Source: Hoeflea algicola
GTDB lineage: Bacteria > Pseudomonadota > Alphaproteobacteria > Rhizobiales > Rhizobiaceae
Assembly: GCF_026619415.1 (NCBI RefSeq)
Contig: NZ_JAOVZR010000001.1
Location: forward strand, 4,696,501-4,760,500
Length of the DNA: 64,000 bases
Direction: 5' to 3'
Shown here: positions 55,575-64,000 of the stretch, in pieces
How positions within the stretch are numbered: position 1 is the stretch's first letter
Layout: each line of letters starts with the position of its first letter
Program-made: the position numbers and the translations under genes
The notes under the pieces: model-generated
Told to the model about the DNA's origin: nothing
The model's input: only the letters and a program-made list of their open reading frames with translations
The model's database searches: none

Positions 55575-55634
55575 AACTCTCGCAAGCCGGCCCGGTTTGC
55601 CGGTCAGCCGAGGCCACAGCCTGTGGTCAGAGTT
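55575..55634 (+). other. Predicted three-way-junction structure after glyS
   Basis: AACTCT at 55575-55580 pairs with AGAGTT at 55629-55634. Inside are the hairpins CCGGC/GCCGG (55587-55603) and GGCCAC/GTGGTC (55612-55628, one wobble). It starts two bases after the glyS stop and may terminate or stabilise the message; no T-run follows. Confidence 0.3.
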
Positions 55635-55743
55635 CGTGCGTGGGAAAGCTCCAATGCCCGAAGCCGGCAACCCCTGGAGGAGGGCGCCGGCCTGGTGCCT
55701 TCGCGACGACCCGGTGTTGGGGTCTGTGCGGGGCAGGGAAGGG

Positions 55744-56340
55744 CTAGTTCAGCCTGAGCTCGAATTTTGACGCATCAAACGGCTTGGCTGCTTCGGCGGT
55801 ATCAATGCCCAGCGCCGACGTCGTGGCCTCGGTGTCGATCCCGGGCGCGGTGTTGGCGATCACCGGCTTGTACAGCGGCGGTGCCACCAGCACCGGTTCG
55901 GTCACCGGCGTTGCGGTTCGTGGCATGTCGGTTTTGATGATGGCCGCAGCAGTCATCGGCTGATCAGCCGCAACGTCGTCGGCAGCCTTGGGCAGGTCTG
56001 CAATTTGGGTTTCACTTGGCTGGGAGACACCCAGCGCAACCAGGTCCATGTCGCTGGCTTTGCGCACCATGGTCACCGGCGATCCGCCCAGCCACCCTTC
56101 GGTGCGGTAGATCATCATCTGGCCGTCGACTTCCCGGACCTCAATGATCTGCTCGCCCAGCCCGAGTTTGACTTCGGCTTCGGCGGCGGCTTTTTCCGCA
56201 GCTTCGCGCACGCAAGCCGGACAGCCGATTTCGACGATGCTGGTCCGCTCGCTCCCGGTCGCCGTGTACGGTCCGATCGATGAGGCGCTGGCTGCACTGG
56301 CACCTGCACACAGGCTCGCCGTCAGGATCAATCTCAGCAT
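55744..56340 (-). CDS. Exported CxxC-containing hypothetical protein (HPE1-like)
   Basis: A 198-residue protein: signal peptide (LRLILTASLCAGASAASA), then a CxxC motif in IVEIGCPACV, a KAAAEAEVKLGLGEQIIEVREVDG segment, RTEGWLGGSPVTMVRKASD, and a low-complexity C-terminal half ending in FELRLN. I recall rhizobial proteins with the same outline annotated as plant virulence effector HPE1-like; that name is from memory and says little about function. ATG 56340 is the start; an earlier frame start lacks a signal peptide. Confidence 0.78.
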   Translation of the reverse strand: MLRLILTASLCAGASAASASSIGPYTATGSERTSIVEIGCPACVREAAEKAAAEAEVKLGLGEQIIEVREVDGQMMIYRTEGWLGGSPVTMVRKASDMDLVALGVSQPSETQIADLPKAADDVAADQPMTAAAIIKTDMPRTATPVTEPVLVAPPLYKPVIANTAPGIDTEATTSALGIDTAEAAKPFDASKFELRLN

Positions 56341-56474
56341 GGTGGCTACTCCCCTTTTCGCCGGAAATACCGGTTCTGGTGAGTTCACTCTAGCTCAGGG
56401 CCGTTACGATCCGGTTGTCGAAAGAGGTAACCAATTGATTAAGATGGAGTGCTTCAAACAGCCCCTGAAATTCT

Positions 56475-57746
56475 CTAGGACTCGCGCGCAACCGCCTGCC
56501 AGCCGATGTCGCGGCGGCAAAAGCCGTCCGGCCAGTCAATCGCGTCCACTGCGTGATAAGCCCGCGCCTGCGCGGTTTTGACGCCCGGCCCTCGCGCGGT
56601 GACATTGAGCACGCGCCCGCCATTGGCGACCAGTTCTGCGCCGTTGAGCGCTGTGCCTGCGTGAAACACCTTGGCGCCGTCTGCTTCGGCCGCTGCCAGT
56701 CCGGCAATCGGCGTCCCTTTTTTGGGTGTGCCGGGATAGCCTGAGGCCGCCATCACCACGGTCAGCGCCGCCTCGTCGCTCCAGCGTGCCGAAACATGGG
56801 CGAGGCCACCTTGGGCGGCGGCGTTGAGCAGCACCACGATGTCGTCCTTGAGCCGCATCATTAGCACCTGGCATTCGGGATCGCCGAAACGCACATTGTA
56901 CTCGATCAGCTTGGGGCCGTCGGCGTCGATCATCAATCCGGCATAGAGAACACCCGTAAACGGCGCGCCGATCTCGGCCATGCCGCGCATGGTCGGCTCG
57001 ATGATTTCCTTCATGGTACGCTCGATCAGTTCAGGGGTCAGCACCGGCGCCGGTGAATAGGCGCCCATTCCGCCGGTATTGGGGCCGGTGTCGCCGTCGC
57101 CCACACGCTTGTGGTCCTGGGCCGTACCGAACGGAAGCGCTGTCTTGCCGTCGCACAGGCAAAAGAAGCTGGCCTCCTCGCCGGTCAGGAACTCCTCGAC
57201 CACGACTTCCGCGCCGGCTGTGCCAAACGCGCCCTCGAAGCAATCCTCGATCGCGGCCATCGCCTCCTCGATGGTCATCGCCACGGTGACACCTTTACCG
57301 GCGGCCAGCCCGTCGGCCTTGATCACGATCGGTGCGCCTTGCGCCCGTGCATAGGCCTTGGCCTTTGGCGCATTGTTGAAACGCTGATAGGCAGCGGTGG
57401 GAATGTTCTGGCTCGCGCACAGATCCTTGGTGAAGCCCTTCGAGCCTTCCAGCTGTGCCGCCTGCGCCGAGGGGCCGAACACGCGGATGCCGGCGCCAAC
57501 AAGCGCATCGGCAAGACCGGCAACCAGCGGTGCTTCCGGTCCGACAACCACCAGGTCGATATTCTTGTCGCGGCAGAATGCAATCACGGCGGCATGGTCG
57601 CCGACATCGAGATCGCTCAGCGTCGCGTGCTCAGCGATGCCCGGGTTGCCGGGTGCGGCAAACAGGGTGTCGAGTATCGGCGATTGTGCCATCTTCCAGG
57701 CTAAGGCATGTTCGCGGCCGCCCGATCCAATCAGCAGGATTTTCAT
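56475..57746 (-). CDS. purD: Phosphoribosylamine-glycine ligase
   Basis: A 423-residue ATP-grasp enzyme of purine synthesis (GARS). The start [38 protein letters not shown] and the ATP-grasp block [20 protein letters not shown] are diagnostic; [17 protein letters not shown] closes the active site. The frame extends far upstream to 58166 opposite ubiA, but ATG 57746 is the family's start. Purine synthesis here sits beside, not within, the degradation genes. Confidence 0.96.
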   Translation of the reverse strand: MKILLIGSGGREHALAWKMAQSPILDTLFAAPGNPGIAEHATLSDLDVGDHAAVIAFCRDKNIDLVVVGPEAPLVAGLADALVGAGIRVFGPSAQAAQLEGSKGFTKDLCASQNIPTAAYQRFNNAPKAKAYARAQGAPIVIKADGLAAGKGVTVAMTIEEAMAAIEDCFEGAFGTAGAEVVVEEFLTGEEASFFCLCDGKTALPFGTAQDHKRVGDGDTGPNTGGMGAYSPAPVLTPELIERTMKEIIEPTMRGMAEIGAPFTGVLYAGLMIDADGPKLIEYNVRFGDPECQVLMMRLKDDIVVLLNAAAQGGLAHVSARWSDEAALTVVMAASGYPGTPKKGTPIAGLAAAEADGAKVFHAGTALNGAELVANGGRVLNVTARGPGVKTAQARAYHAVDAIDWPDGFCRRDIGWQAVARES

Positions 57747-57923
57747 CTTTGCGCACTCCGTTGCAAGCTCCCGCGCGCAGTTTGCGGGCGTGGGGACGGG
57801 GTAGGGAATAGCAGCCTCAGCGTCAAGACAAGGCGTGTGTCTGCTCCCATGCCAATCGCCCGAAAGCAGGATGTTGAAGCGCGAAACTTGACGCCAGCCG
57901 GCACTGCTGCCAACAGTCGCGCC

Positions 57924-58892
57924 ATGTCGGAAGCTCCACAAACCACCGAATCCGAAACCGAAACCGCCAGGGTCGCCGATGCGCCCTCGGGCAACTGGGT
58001 CTACCGGGTGCTGCCGCGCGCGCTCTGGCCGCATGCCCAGCTTGCCCGCTGGGACCGCCCGATCGGCTGGCAATTGCTGATGTGGCCATGTTTCTGGTCG
58101 GCAGGGCTTGCCGCCAATGTAGCCAGCCAGGCCGGCATTTGGACGCCCGCAACCACGCTCTGGCACCTTATCCTGTTCATGACCGGCGCGATTGCCATGC
58201 GCGGCGCCGGCTGCACCTGGAACGATCTGGTCGACTTCAAGATCGACGCGATGGTGGCGCGCACCCGGTCGCGGCCCTTGCCGTCGGGCCGAATTTCACG
58301 CCGTGCGGCAATTGCGTTCCTGTTCATCCAGGCCTTGGTGGGGCTTCTGGTGCTGGTCCAGTTCAATGGGTTTTCGATTGCGCTGGGCATAGCCTCGCTC
58401 GCTGTTGTGGCGATCTATCCCTTTGCCAAGCGATTTACCGATTGGCCGCAATTCTTTCTCGGCCTGGCATTTTCTTGGGGCGCGCTGATGGGGTGGGCGG
58501 CGATGTTTGGTTCCCTGTCGCTGCCGCCGCTACTGCTTTATGCCGGCGCGATCGCCTGGACCATCGGCTATGACACGATTTATGCCCATCAGGACAAGGA
58601 GGACGACGCGCTGGTCGGCGTGCGGTCCACCGCGCGGCTGTTTGGCGCCAACACCAAAGCCTGGCTGGTTGCGTTTTACGGGCTGTTTGCAGCACTTGCG
58701 TTGTCGGCTTTCGTTCTGACTGCGGTCGCATGGCCCGCCTATGCCGGACTGGCGTTGGCGATTGTCCTGCTTGGTTGGCAGATCCGGGTCATCGATATTG
58801 ACGATGCCGACCAGTGCCTGGCATTGTTCAAGGCCAACAGCCATGTCGGTCTGATCGTGTTTCTTGGCCTCATTACAGCGCTGCTCGCCTGA
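57924..58892 (+). CDS. ubiA: 4-hydroxybenzoate polyprenyltransferase
   Basis: A 322-residue membrane prenyltransferase of ubiquinone synthesis. The first aspartate motif lies in [24 protein letters not shown] and the second in [14 protein letters not shown]; about eight hydrophobic segments surround them. It attaches the polyprenyl chain made by the IspB-type enzyme to 4-hydroxybenzoate. The start could also be ATG 57849, which would add 25 residues; neither has a clear ribosome-binding site. It is divergent from purD. Confidence 0.94.
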   Translation: MSEAPQTTESETETARVADAPSGNWVYRVLPRALWPHAQLARWDRPIGWQLLMWPCFWSAGLAANVASQAGIWTPATTLWHLILFMTGAIAMRGAGCTWNDLVDFKIDAMVARTRSRPLPSGRISRRAAIAFLFIQALVGLLVLVQFNGFSIALGIASLAVVAIYPFAKRFTDWPQFFLGLAFSWGALMGWAAMFGSLSLPPLLLYAGAIAWTIGYDTIYAHQDKEDDALVGVRSTARLFGANTKAWLVAFYGLFAALALSAFVLTAVAWPAYAGLALAIVLLGWQIRVIDIDDADQCLALFKANSHVGLIVFLGLITALLA

Positions 58893-58915
58893 ACACCGCA
58901 CTCCCGTGACAAGCA

Positions 58916-58952
58916 AAATCCCGGCCGCTTCTTTCAAGCAACCGGGATTTTG
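58916..58952. terminator. Bidirectional terminator between ubiA and the DUF6101 gene
   Basis: AAAATCCCGG at 58916-58925 pairs perfectly with CCGGGATTTT at 58943-58952. The A-rich and T-rich ends give a T-tract on either strand, suiting two converging genes. Confidence 0.7.
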
Positions 58953-58972
58953 GGTCGTTTCGCTATGATGGT

Positions 58973-59536
58973 TTAGCGCCGCGCGATGATCTCGCGGCCC
59001 TCGATGCGCATGCGAATGCCCATCTTGCCGGTGGAGCGACGCACCAGAAAGCGCGGACGCCGGTCGGCAATCTGGTTGTGGCGGCGGCGGCGTGTCGGCG
59101 CCGTTGCCGGCTGGTTCTGGCCGTCGTCGAGCGGACGGGCGATGCCATCGGCCTCCACCATCATCATCGGCAGGCCATAGATTTCCGCCCAGGTGCGCCA
59201 GTCGGCGGCGATATCGTCAAGATCATGGGCAACCAGCAGCGGCACGCACAAGGCGCTGTCGCTGTGGTGCAGTTCCAGCGTTACCGTCACCGTGCCGTCG
59301 CCATGATCGATGGCGCGCGCCGCTACACCCTTGAAGGCGCGGGCAGGCAGCGCGATCGACAGCGGCAGGCCTGATTTCGACAGCATCTTCTTGACCACCG
59401 CACCACGGTGATCGAGCGTCACCGAAACTTCCTGCAGGTCGTCACGTGCCGCATAGGACACCCGTTGCGGAAAATTGCCTGGGTCCAGTCTGAGTTCGAA
59501 CCCGGCCCATACGGGCTTCAAAACTGTGTTGGTCAT
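58973..59536 (-). CDS. DUF6101 family protein
   Basis: A 187-residue alphaproteobacterial protein of unknown function. Features are the start PVWAGFELRLDPGNFPQRVSY, a central VTVTLELHHSDSALCVPLLVAHDLDDIAADWRTWAEIYGLPMMM and a basic, Arg-rich C-terminus (RRRRHN, RRPRFLVRRSTGKMG). There is no signal peptide or membrane helix. The basic tail suggests nucleic-acid or membrane contact. The 186-base leader upstream holds GC-rich inverted repeats but no gene that I can see. Confidence 0.85.
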   Translation of the reverse strand: MTNTVLKPVWAGFELRLDPGNFPQRVSYAARDDLQEVSVTLDHRGAVVKKMLSKSGLPLSIALPARAFKGVAARAIDHGDGTVTVTLELHHSDSALCVPLLVAHDLDDIAADWRTWAEIYGLPMMMVEADGIARPLDDGQNQPATAPTRRRRHNQIADRRPRFLVRRSTGKMGIRMRIEGREIIARR

Positions 59537-59722
59537 TATTATCGCCTTCTGTAACCCTTGAGAGCCGGTTATCCGGTCTTCTCGTCCGGGGCTTTTCGCC
59601 CTCTCACAAGACGGACAATGCCCCGGCGGCCGTTCCCGCCGCCTTAAATTTTTGGGTTAAGAAAAGCTATGTTTTGGAGATGGTTAGCGAAAGAACACCG
59701 TCCCATTTCCGATTTGGAAAGG

Positions 59723-61156
59723 TTACCGGGAAGCAAGCACCTTGCCCGGGTTCATGATACCCTTGGGATCAAACGCCTGCTTGATGCGGTGCATCATCGC
59801 CATTTCCACCGGGGACTTGATGGCGGCCAGTTCATCGCGCTTGAGCTGGCCAATTCCGTGCTCGGCGGAAATCGATCCGTCCAATTCCAAAACAATTGCA
59901 TGGACGATTTTGTTAATCTCGCCCCACCGCGCCAGAAACGTTTGCTTGTCGGCGCCGACGGGCTGGGAGATGTTGTAATGAATATTGCCGTCGCCCATGT
60001 GGCCGAAGGCGACAATCCGCGCGTCTGGGATGGCCGACAGCACGGCTCGGTCGGCAAGGGCGAGGAATTCAGGCACCCGCGCCACCGGCACCGAAACATC
60101 GTGCTTGATCGAACCGCCTTCGGGTTTTTGCGCCCAGGACATGGATTCTCTCAGTTTCCAGAATGCCTGACGCTGGGCCTCGGTTTCCGCCGCTGCCGCA
60201 TCTCGGATCAGGCCCTGCGCATCGGCGGCCACGAACAGGTCCTCCAGCATTGCCCGCGCTGCCTCCTGGGACCGCCCCGATGAAATATCGATCAGCGCAT
60301 ACCAGGGATGGGGCGCGCTAAGCGGGTCGCGGACGCCATTGATATGGCGGGTGGTGAACTCGATGCCGATCCGCGGCAACAGCTCAAACCCGGTAAGCGA
60401 CGGGCCGCACAGATCCTGGGCCAACCGGAACAGCTTCAGTGCCGTCTCGGGGCTGTCGACGCCGGCATAGATGGTTTCGTGCCCGCGCGGTGCGGCGTAG
60501 AGCTTGAGGACCGCTGCCGTGATGATCCCGAGCGTGCCCTCGGCACCGATGAACAGGTCGCGTAGATCATACCCGGTATTGTTTTTCTTGAGCGCCCGCA
60601 GGCCATGCCAGATCTCGCCATCGGGCAGCACCACTTCGAGACCCAGACAAAGCTGGCGCATGTTGCCATAGGCAAGCACCGCGGTGCCGCCGGCGTTGGA
60701 CGAGAGATTGCCGCCAATCTGGCAGGAGCCTTCCGAGCCCAGCGACAATGGAAACAGCAGGCCCGCCTCGCTGGCTGCCTGCTGCGCCCGGCCCAGCACG
60801 ACGCCTGCTTCGGCCACCATGGTCTGACCCAGCGGGTCGAGTGAGCGGATCCGATTGAGGCGTGACAGCGAGACCACTACTTCAGCCTTGTCCGCGCGGG
60901 GCGATTGCGCGCCCACCAGCCCGGTATTGCCACCCTGCGGCACCACCGCTGTTTCGGTCTCGTGGGCGAGCTTGAGGATAGCCGCCACTTCGTCGGTATT
61001 TGCCGGGCGCAGCACCAGCGGGCTTTCGCCCTGATAGAGACCGCGCAGCTCGATGAGATGCGGAGCAATGTCGGCGGGATCGGTAAACGCATTCGCTGGG
61101 CCGGTGATGGCGGCGAAACGATCAATCAGAGCGGGGTCTGTCAAGGGATAGGGCAT
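59723..61156 (-). CDS. FAD-binding oxidoreductase, D-2-hydroxyglutarate dehydrogenase/GlcD-like
   Basis: A 477-residue flavoprotein of the FAD_binding_4 / FAD-oxidase C family. VVPQGGNTGLVGAQSP and QIGGNLSSNAGGTAVLAYGNMR form the FAD domain; VAFGHMGDGNIHYNISQP and SISAEHGIGQLKRDEL hold the metal and substrate histidines. D-2-hydroxyglutarate or D-lactate is the likely substrate. No iron-sulfur partner gene such as glcF is adjacent. It follows the tsaC gene by about 80 bases on the same strand. Confidence 0.9.
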   Translation of the reverse strand: MPYPLTDPALIDRFAAITGPANAFTDPADIAPHLIELRGLYQGESPLVLRPANTDEVAAILKLAHETETAVVPQGGNTGLVGAQSPRADKAEVVVSLSRLNRIRSLDPLGQTMVAEAGVVLGRAQQAASEAGLLFPLSLGSEGSCQIGGNLSSNAGGTAVLAYGNMRQLCLGLEVVLPDGEIWHGLRALKKNNTGYDLRDLFIGAEGTLGIITAAVLKLYAAPRGHETIYAGVDSPETALKLFRLAQDLCGPSLTGFELLPRIGIEFTTRHINGVRDPLSAPHPWYALIDISSGRSQEAARAMLEDLFVAADAQGLIRDAAAAETEAQRQAFWKLRESMSWAQKPEGGSIKHDVSVPVARVPEFLALADRAVLSAIPDARIVAFGHMGDGNIHYNISQPVGADKQTFLARWGEINKIVHAIVLELDGSISAEHGIGQLKRDELAAIKSPVEMAMMHRIKQAFDPKGIMNPGKVLASR

Positions 61157-61238
61157 GATCGGGATTTACCGCTGCGACCGGCCCAAGTCGAGAGGGCGCG
61201 TGTCACAATGATGCGGTGACAGCTATAACGCGAGCGGA

Positions 61239-62210
61239 TCAGTCGCGCGGCGCGGCCGCCCGCGCCAGCCGGTCATTGATGGCCTCGCCAAGTCCGTGGG
61301 TAGGAACCGGCGCGATCGCGATGCCCCGACCACCGGCCTTGTCGGCACGCTTGAGCAGGGAGAATAGGTTGGCTGCGGCCTCGCGCAGATCACCGGCGGG
61401 CGAGAGGTCCATGACCGCATGCGCCTGTTCCTCGTTTGCCAGCGCCTGGCCACCAAAACGGATGACCGATTCGTCCGGCTCTGCCATCTGCACATTCAGC
61501 CGCACCGTCGATTGCGGTGCGTAATGCGAGGCCAGCATGCCCGGAGCCATCACCGCGCCATGCTGTCCGGGCGCGCGCCGCCCGACCGAAACACCGGCGA
61601 CCGCTTCGATATCTTCAACGGCAACTCCGCCCGGCCGGAGCAAAGTCAGTTGTTCGTCGTTAACGGCCACGATTGTTGATTCCACCCCGATGCGGCAGGC
61701 GCCATTGTCGAGGATCAGGCCGATCCGATCACCCAGATCGTCGGCAACATGCTGTGCCGATGTCGGGCTGATCCGGCCCGAAAGATTGGCGCTGGGGGCG
61801 GCCAACGGACGGCCGAATGCGGCAATCAGCGTGCGGGCGTAGCCCTCGGGAACCCGGACCGCAGCCGTAGTAAGTCCGGCTGTCGCGAGATCGTGGATGT
61901 CGCCTTCCGGGTTGAGCGGCAGCACCAGTGTCAACGCACCCGGCCAGAAGGCCGCTGCGAGCTTTTCGGCAAGCGGTGAAAACAGCACATGCGCCCGGGC
62001 CATTTCCAGGTCCGCCATATGCGAAATTAGCGGGTTGAACCGCGGACGGCCCTTGGCTTCGTAGATCCGGGTGATCGCTGCCGGGTTGGTAGCGTCCGCC
62101 GCCAGTCCGTAGACGGTCTCAGTGGGAACCGCCACTGCTTCGCCGCTTTGCAGCGCTGAGAGTGCGGCATCGAGTGTTTTCGGGTCGGAAATCGGAAGAA
62201 TGCGGGCCAT
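61239..62210 (-). CDS. tsaC: L-threonylcarbamoyladenylate synthase (Sua5/TsaC)
   Basis: A 323-residue Sua5-type protein. The YrdC core has AVAVPTETVYGLAADA, IYEAKGRPRFNPLISH and FWPGALTLVLPL, and the C-terminal Sua5 domain includes VGRRAPGQHGAVMAPGMLASHYAP. It makes threonylcarbamoyl-AMP for t6A37 of tRNAs. ATG 62210 is used; 62225 and 62270 are alternative starts in the same frame. No tsaB, tsaD or tsaE gene is nearby. Confidence 0.94.
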   Translation of the reverse strand: MARILPISDPKTLDAALSALQSGEAVAVPTETVYGLAADATNPAAITRIYEAKGRPRFNPLISHMADLEMARAHVLFSPLAEKLAAAFWPGALTLVLPLNPEGDIHDLATAGLTTAAVRVPEGYARTLIAAFGRPLAAPSANLSGRISPTSAQHVADDLGDRIGLILDNGACRIGVESTIVAVNDEQLTLLRPGGVAVEDIEAVAGVSVGRRAPGQHGAVMAPGMLASHYAPQSTVRLNVQMAEPDESVIRFGGQALANEEQAHAVMDLSPAGDLREAAANLFSLLKRADKAGGRGIAIAPVPTHGLGEAINDRLARAAAPRD

Positions 62211-62401
62211 GCCGGAGGTGTCCATTATATCTGCCGCCGCTCTATCAGCCGTACCACTGGTGCGCAACACACGCGTGGTCGCAGCACCATGCCCAGGCGC
62301 TGTGCCAAGCTATCTGGGATCGATCCGGCCTCGTGCCGAATGTGAAGCGACTCGGGAAGAAGCGGCAGGCAGAGGGGAGGCCTCCACACCGGTTGCGACG
62401 T

Positions 62402-63574
62402 CTATCCGCGGCGAAGGCGTTGGCAAAGACGGACGCGCAAAAAGGTCTTCGCCCTGGTTGGCTGCAGCACCAGACCGCCTGCCACAGTACCGGTCCAGCG
62501 CGGTCCCGCCTCGGGCATTGCCGGAAGTTGCACATGGCGGTAGGCGGCCACCTCCGGCAGTTCCCAGCGATGCGACAGCACCGGGATGGGGATGCCGCCA
62601 TCTTTCAGGCGCGGCGCCGGATGCAGACCGGTGTCAGCGGCTGGCGACATAAGCCGTGCGGTGGCATTGATCGATCCGGTCAGGATCGTATCGGTATTGG
62701 TGCTGCTGGCTGCAACCAGCACTGTCGCAGCATCGCCCGGTTCGCGTTCCGGAACCAATTCACCCCACGGCCATGTCTTTTCAAGCGTCTTTCTGTCCAT
62801 GGCGACGACATTGACATCAATGTCCTTGAGCGTGCCGGGCACCCGGTAGGGGCAGGATTTCCGCTTGCAATTGTGCATTGTCGAGAATTGCCACAGCGCA
62901 TAGCTCTGCCAATTGCCCATCGGAAACACCCCGGCGATGGAGGGCTTGTAGCGTGCATACCACAACGGCAATCGCGCCAGCACGGGGTAGGCGTCGCGGT
63001 TGGCGGCGATGGCCTTGGCGGTGACATGGTTGGTGTAGAGCACCGGGTAGCGCCCGGTTCTCGCCTTGACGTGGCGCGCAAAGATATCCGCGTCCTCAAG
63101 CGACATGAATTTGTCGGCGTTGATGTCTTCAATGTCGATAACCATCATTTCGTCTTCAGCCGGCTCGGCGAAATCGAGAAAGTGGTTGGCTTGGTCGATC
63201 GGATTGCCGGGCCGCGCCAAATGGTAGGCGCCCCACAGCAAGCCCCTCGATTTAGCCAGCATCCGGCGGGTCTGGTAGAGCTCGCGGCTGACGGCATATT
63301 TGCGCCACATGGTGCGGCAATGCCCCAGCGTGTCACCCCTGTGGCCGTCCTTGCAACTGTAGCTTTCCGGCAACCCGTCCGATGCCTTGCTGACAAAGGC
63401 GGCAATCCGGCTGTCGCCCAGCATCTCTTCCCAATCGATGATGTTCATCTCGTAGGCGTCGATCACCAGCGCGTTGCTGGTGGTCTTCCATGGCTGCGTG
63501 TCCGCGGCTGTCGCAGGCGCTGCCAGCAAGGCCGCAACGACAAGCGCCGGCCATAGTGAAAAGCAAAATCTCAT
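62402..63574 (-). CDS. Exported glycoside hydrolase family 25 muramidase-like protein
   Basis: A 390-residue protein with a signal peptide (SLWPALVVAALLAAPATAA) and a GH25 lysozyme-like barrel. Likely catalytic acids lie in ALVIDAYE and VIDIEDIN; SKASDG, GAYHLARPGNP and ALWQFSTMHN are typical barrel segments. A C-terminal region of about 120 residues has no recognised domain and ends in an Arg-rich tail. It should cut peptidoglycan glycan strands. ATG 63574 is used over 63631. Confidence 0.85.
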   Translation of the reverse strand: MRFCFSLWPALVVAALLAAPATAADTQPWKTTSNALVIDAYEMNIIDWEEMLGDSRIAAFVSKASDGLPESYSCKDGHRGDTLGHCRTMWRKYAVSRELYQTRRMLAKSRGLLWGAYHLARPGNPIDQANHFLDFAEPAEDEMMVIDIEDINADKFMSLEDADIFARHVKARTGRYPVLYTNHVTAKAIAANRDAYPVLARLPLWYARYKPSIAGVFPMGNWQSYALWQFSTMHNCKRKSCPYRVPGTLKDIDVNVVAMDRKTLEKTWPWGELVPEREPGDAATVLVAASSTNTDTILTGSINATARLMSPAADTGLHPAPRLKDGGIPIPVLSHRWELPEVAAYRHVQLPAMPEAGPRWTGTVAGGLVLQPTRAKTFLRVRLCQRLRRG

Positions 63575-63709
63575 GCGTGGCTCCGTCCAGGGCCCGATCC
63601 CTTCGGGTTGCGCGAAGGGATGACTGGCCATGCTGGCGGAAACATGGTTAAAAAATGGTGTTTTGTTGCGAGGAGTCGACGCCTTGTCCAGATTGGCGCG
63701 CCCCGTAAA

Positions 63710-63725
63710 TTGACGTTTACGTAAA
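63710..63725 (+). promoter_or_regulatory. LiuR-like inverted repeat upstream of the acyl-CoA dehydrogenase gene
   Basis: TTGACGT-TT-ACGTAAA is an inverted repeat with one mismatch. It resembles the LiuR (MerR-family) operators I recall before acyl-CoA and branched-chain amino acid catabolic genes. It lies 68 bases before the start. Confidence 0.42.
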
Positions 63726-63792
63726 AATCACTTAGCGATAACCGCGATTGGAGCCCTGCGTAAGCGGCAGGCGGCAAACAGGAGAAGACTTG

Positions 63793-64000
63793 ATGTATCG
63801 TGCGCCGGTTGATGAAATTGCCCATACACTGAAATCCGTTGCAGGCTTGCGCAAGGCGCTTGATGCGGGTCGGTTTGGTGATCTGGGCGAGGATCTGGTC
63901 GACGCCATACTCAGCGAAGCCGGCCGCTTCGCCTCCGATGAAATAGCCCCTCTCAACGAGATCGGCGACCGCCATGGTGCGCTGCTTGAAGATGGCGCCG
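63793..64000 (+). CDS. Acyl-CoA dehydrogenase, N-terminal part (runs off the window)
   Basis: The first 69 residues of an acyl-CoA dehydrogenase: MYRAPVDEIAHTLKSVAGL, then the N-terminal helical domain DLVDAILSEAGRFASDEIAPLNEIGDRHG. This start is typical of the long family related to DmdC and medium/long-chain enzymes. GGAGAA lies seven bases upstream of ATG 63793. The active site is beyond the window. Confidence 0.85.
   Translation, partial: MYRAPVDEIAHTLKSVAGLRKALDAGRFGDLGEDLVDAILSEAGRFASDEIAPLNEIGDRHGALLEDGA

Noticed and set aside
62162..63556. Rightward open frame of 464 codons opposite the GH25 gene
   Set aside because: Antisense to a gene with a signal peptide and catalytic motifs; no domain in the translation.
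1..64000. tRNA, rRNA, CRISPR, insertion sequence or prophage genes
   Set aside because: I looked through the gaps for cloverleaf and T-loop patterns, regular repeats and transposase or phage proteins and saw none. Subtle RNA genes could still be missed by eye.

Overview
The window is chromosomal DNA of a GC-rich alphaproteobacterium, most likely a member of the Rhizobiales; Hoeflea or a close relative would fit, but the genus is a guess. The reasons are the F0 ATP synthase operon with both b' and b subunits, a BacA/SbmA peptide transporter, the glyQ ... LemA ... glyS neighbourhood, a bdhA-xdh cluster like that of rhizobia, and an alphaproteobacterial SOS box (GAAC-N7-GAAC). I found about 62 protein genes. 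I saw no rRNA or tRNA gene, insertion sequence, prophage or CRISPR array.

Layout. 1-2.2 kb: the end of a hybrid-kinase receiver domain, then an MnmC-type methyltransferase and an FAD oxidase encoded back to back. 2.3-7.5 kb: purine catabolism (puuE, uraD, allA, hiuH; guaD and puuD on the other strand). 7.6-11.9 kb: the ugpBAEC importer behind a Pho-box-like site. 12-15.2 kb: a marR-emrA-emrB drug efflux operon. 15.4-17 kb: a GMC oxidoreductase. 17-23.7 kb: a leftward bdhA-patatin-xdhA-xdhB-xdhC cluster joining polyhydroxybutyrate (PHB) and purine breakdown. 23.9-28.4 kb: an MFS exporter, a BCCT transporter and BacA/SbmA. 28.4-34.4 kb: polysaccharide deacetylase, DksA-like protein, NnrU, a YfgM-like protein with der, and a SleB hydrolase. 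34.6-37.3 kb: atpIBEF2F with its own promoter and terminator. 37.5-44.3 kb: rnhB, an SOS-box radical SAM gene, a small glycosyltransferase-like gene, ispE (frameshifted as read), a TPR protein and a polyprenyl diphosphate synthase. 44.4-55.6 kb: DUF2007, TrmN6-like, S49 peptidase, glyQ, a diguanylate cyclase, LemA, DUF2207, CDGSH, VOC and glyS. 55.7-64 kb: an exported CxxC protein, purD, ubiA, DUF6101, an FAD oxidase, a Sua5/TsaC protein, a GH25 muramidase and the start of an acyl-CoA dehydrogenase.

How the genes work together. GuaD turns guanine into xanthine; XdhAB, matured by XdhC, makes urate; PuuD oxidises urate; HiuH, UraD and PuuE carry it to allantoate; AllA splits ureidoglycolate. 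The allantoate-to-ureidoglycolate enzyme is absent from the window. IspE, the polyprenyl synthase and UbiA lie on the route to ubiquinone.

The observations I rate highest are a LexA-type box lying on a near-consensus promoter of the radical SAM gene, a single-base frameshift in ispE, low-GC patches with foreign codon use inside glyS, a possible small-RNA locus carrying a CtrA-like TTAA-N7-TTAA motif between hiuH and guaD, a Shine-Dalgarno sequence brought into range by a hairpin ahead of the yfgM-like gene, and MnmC functions split into two divergent genes.
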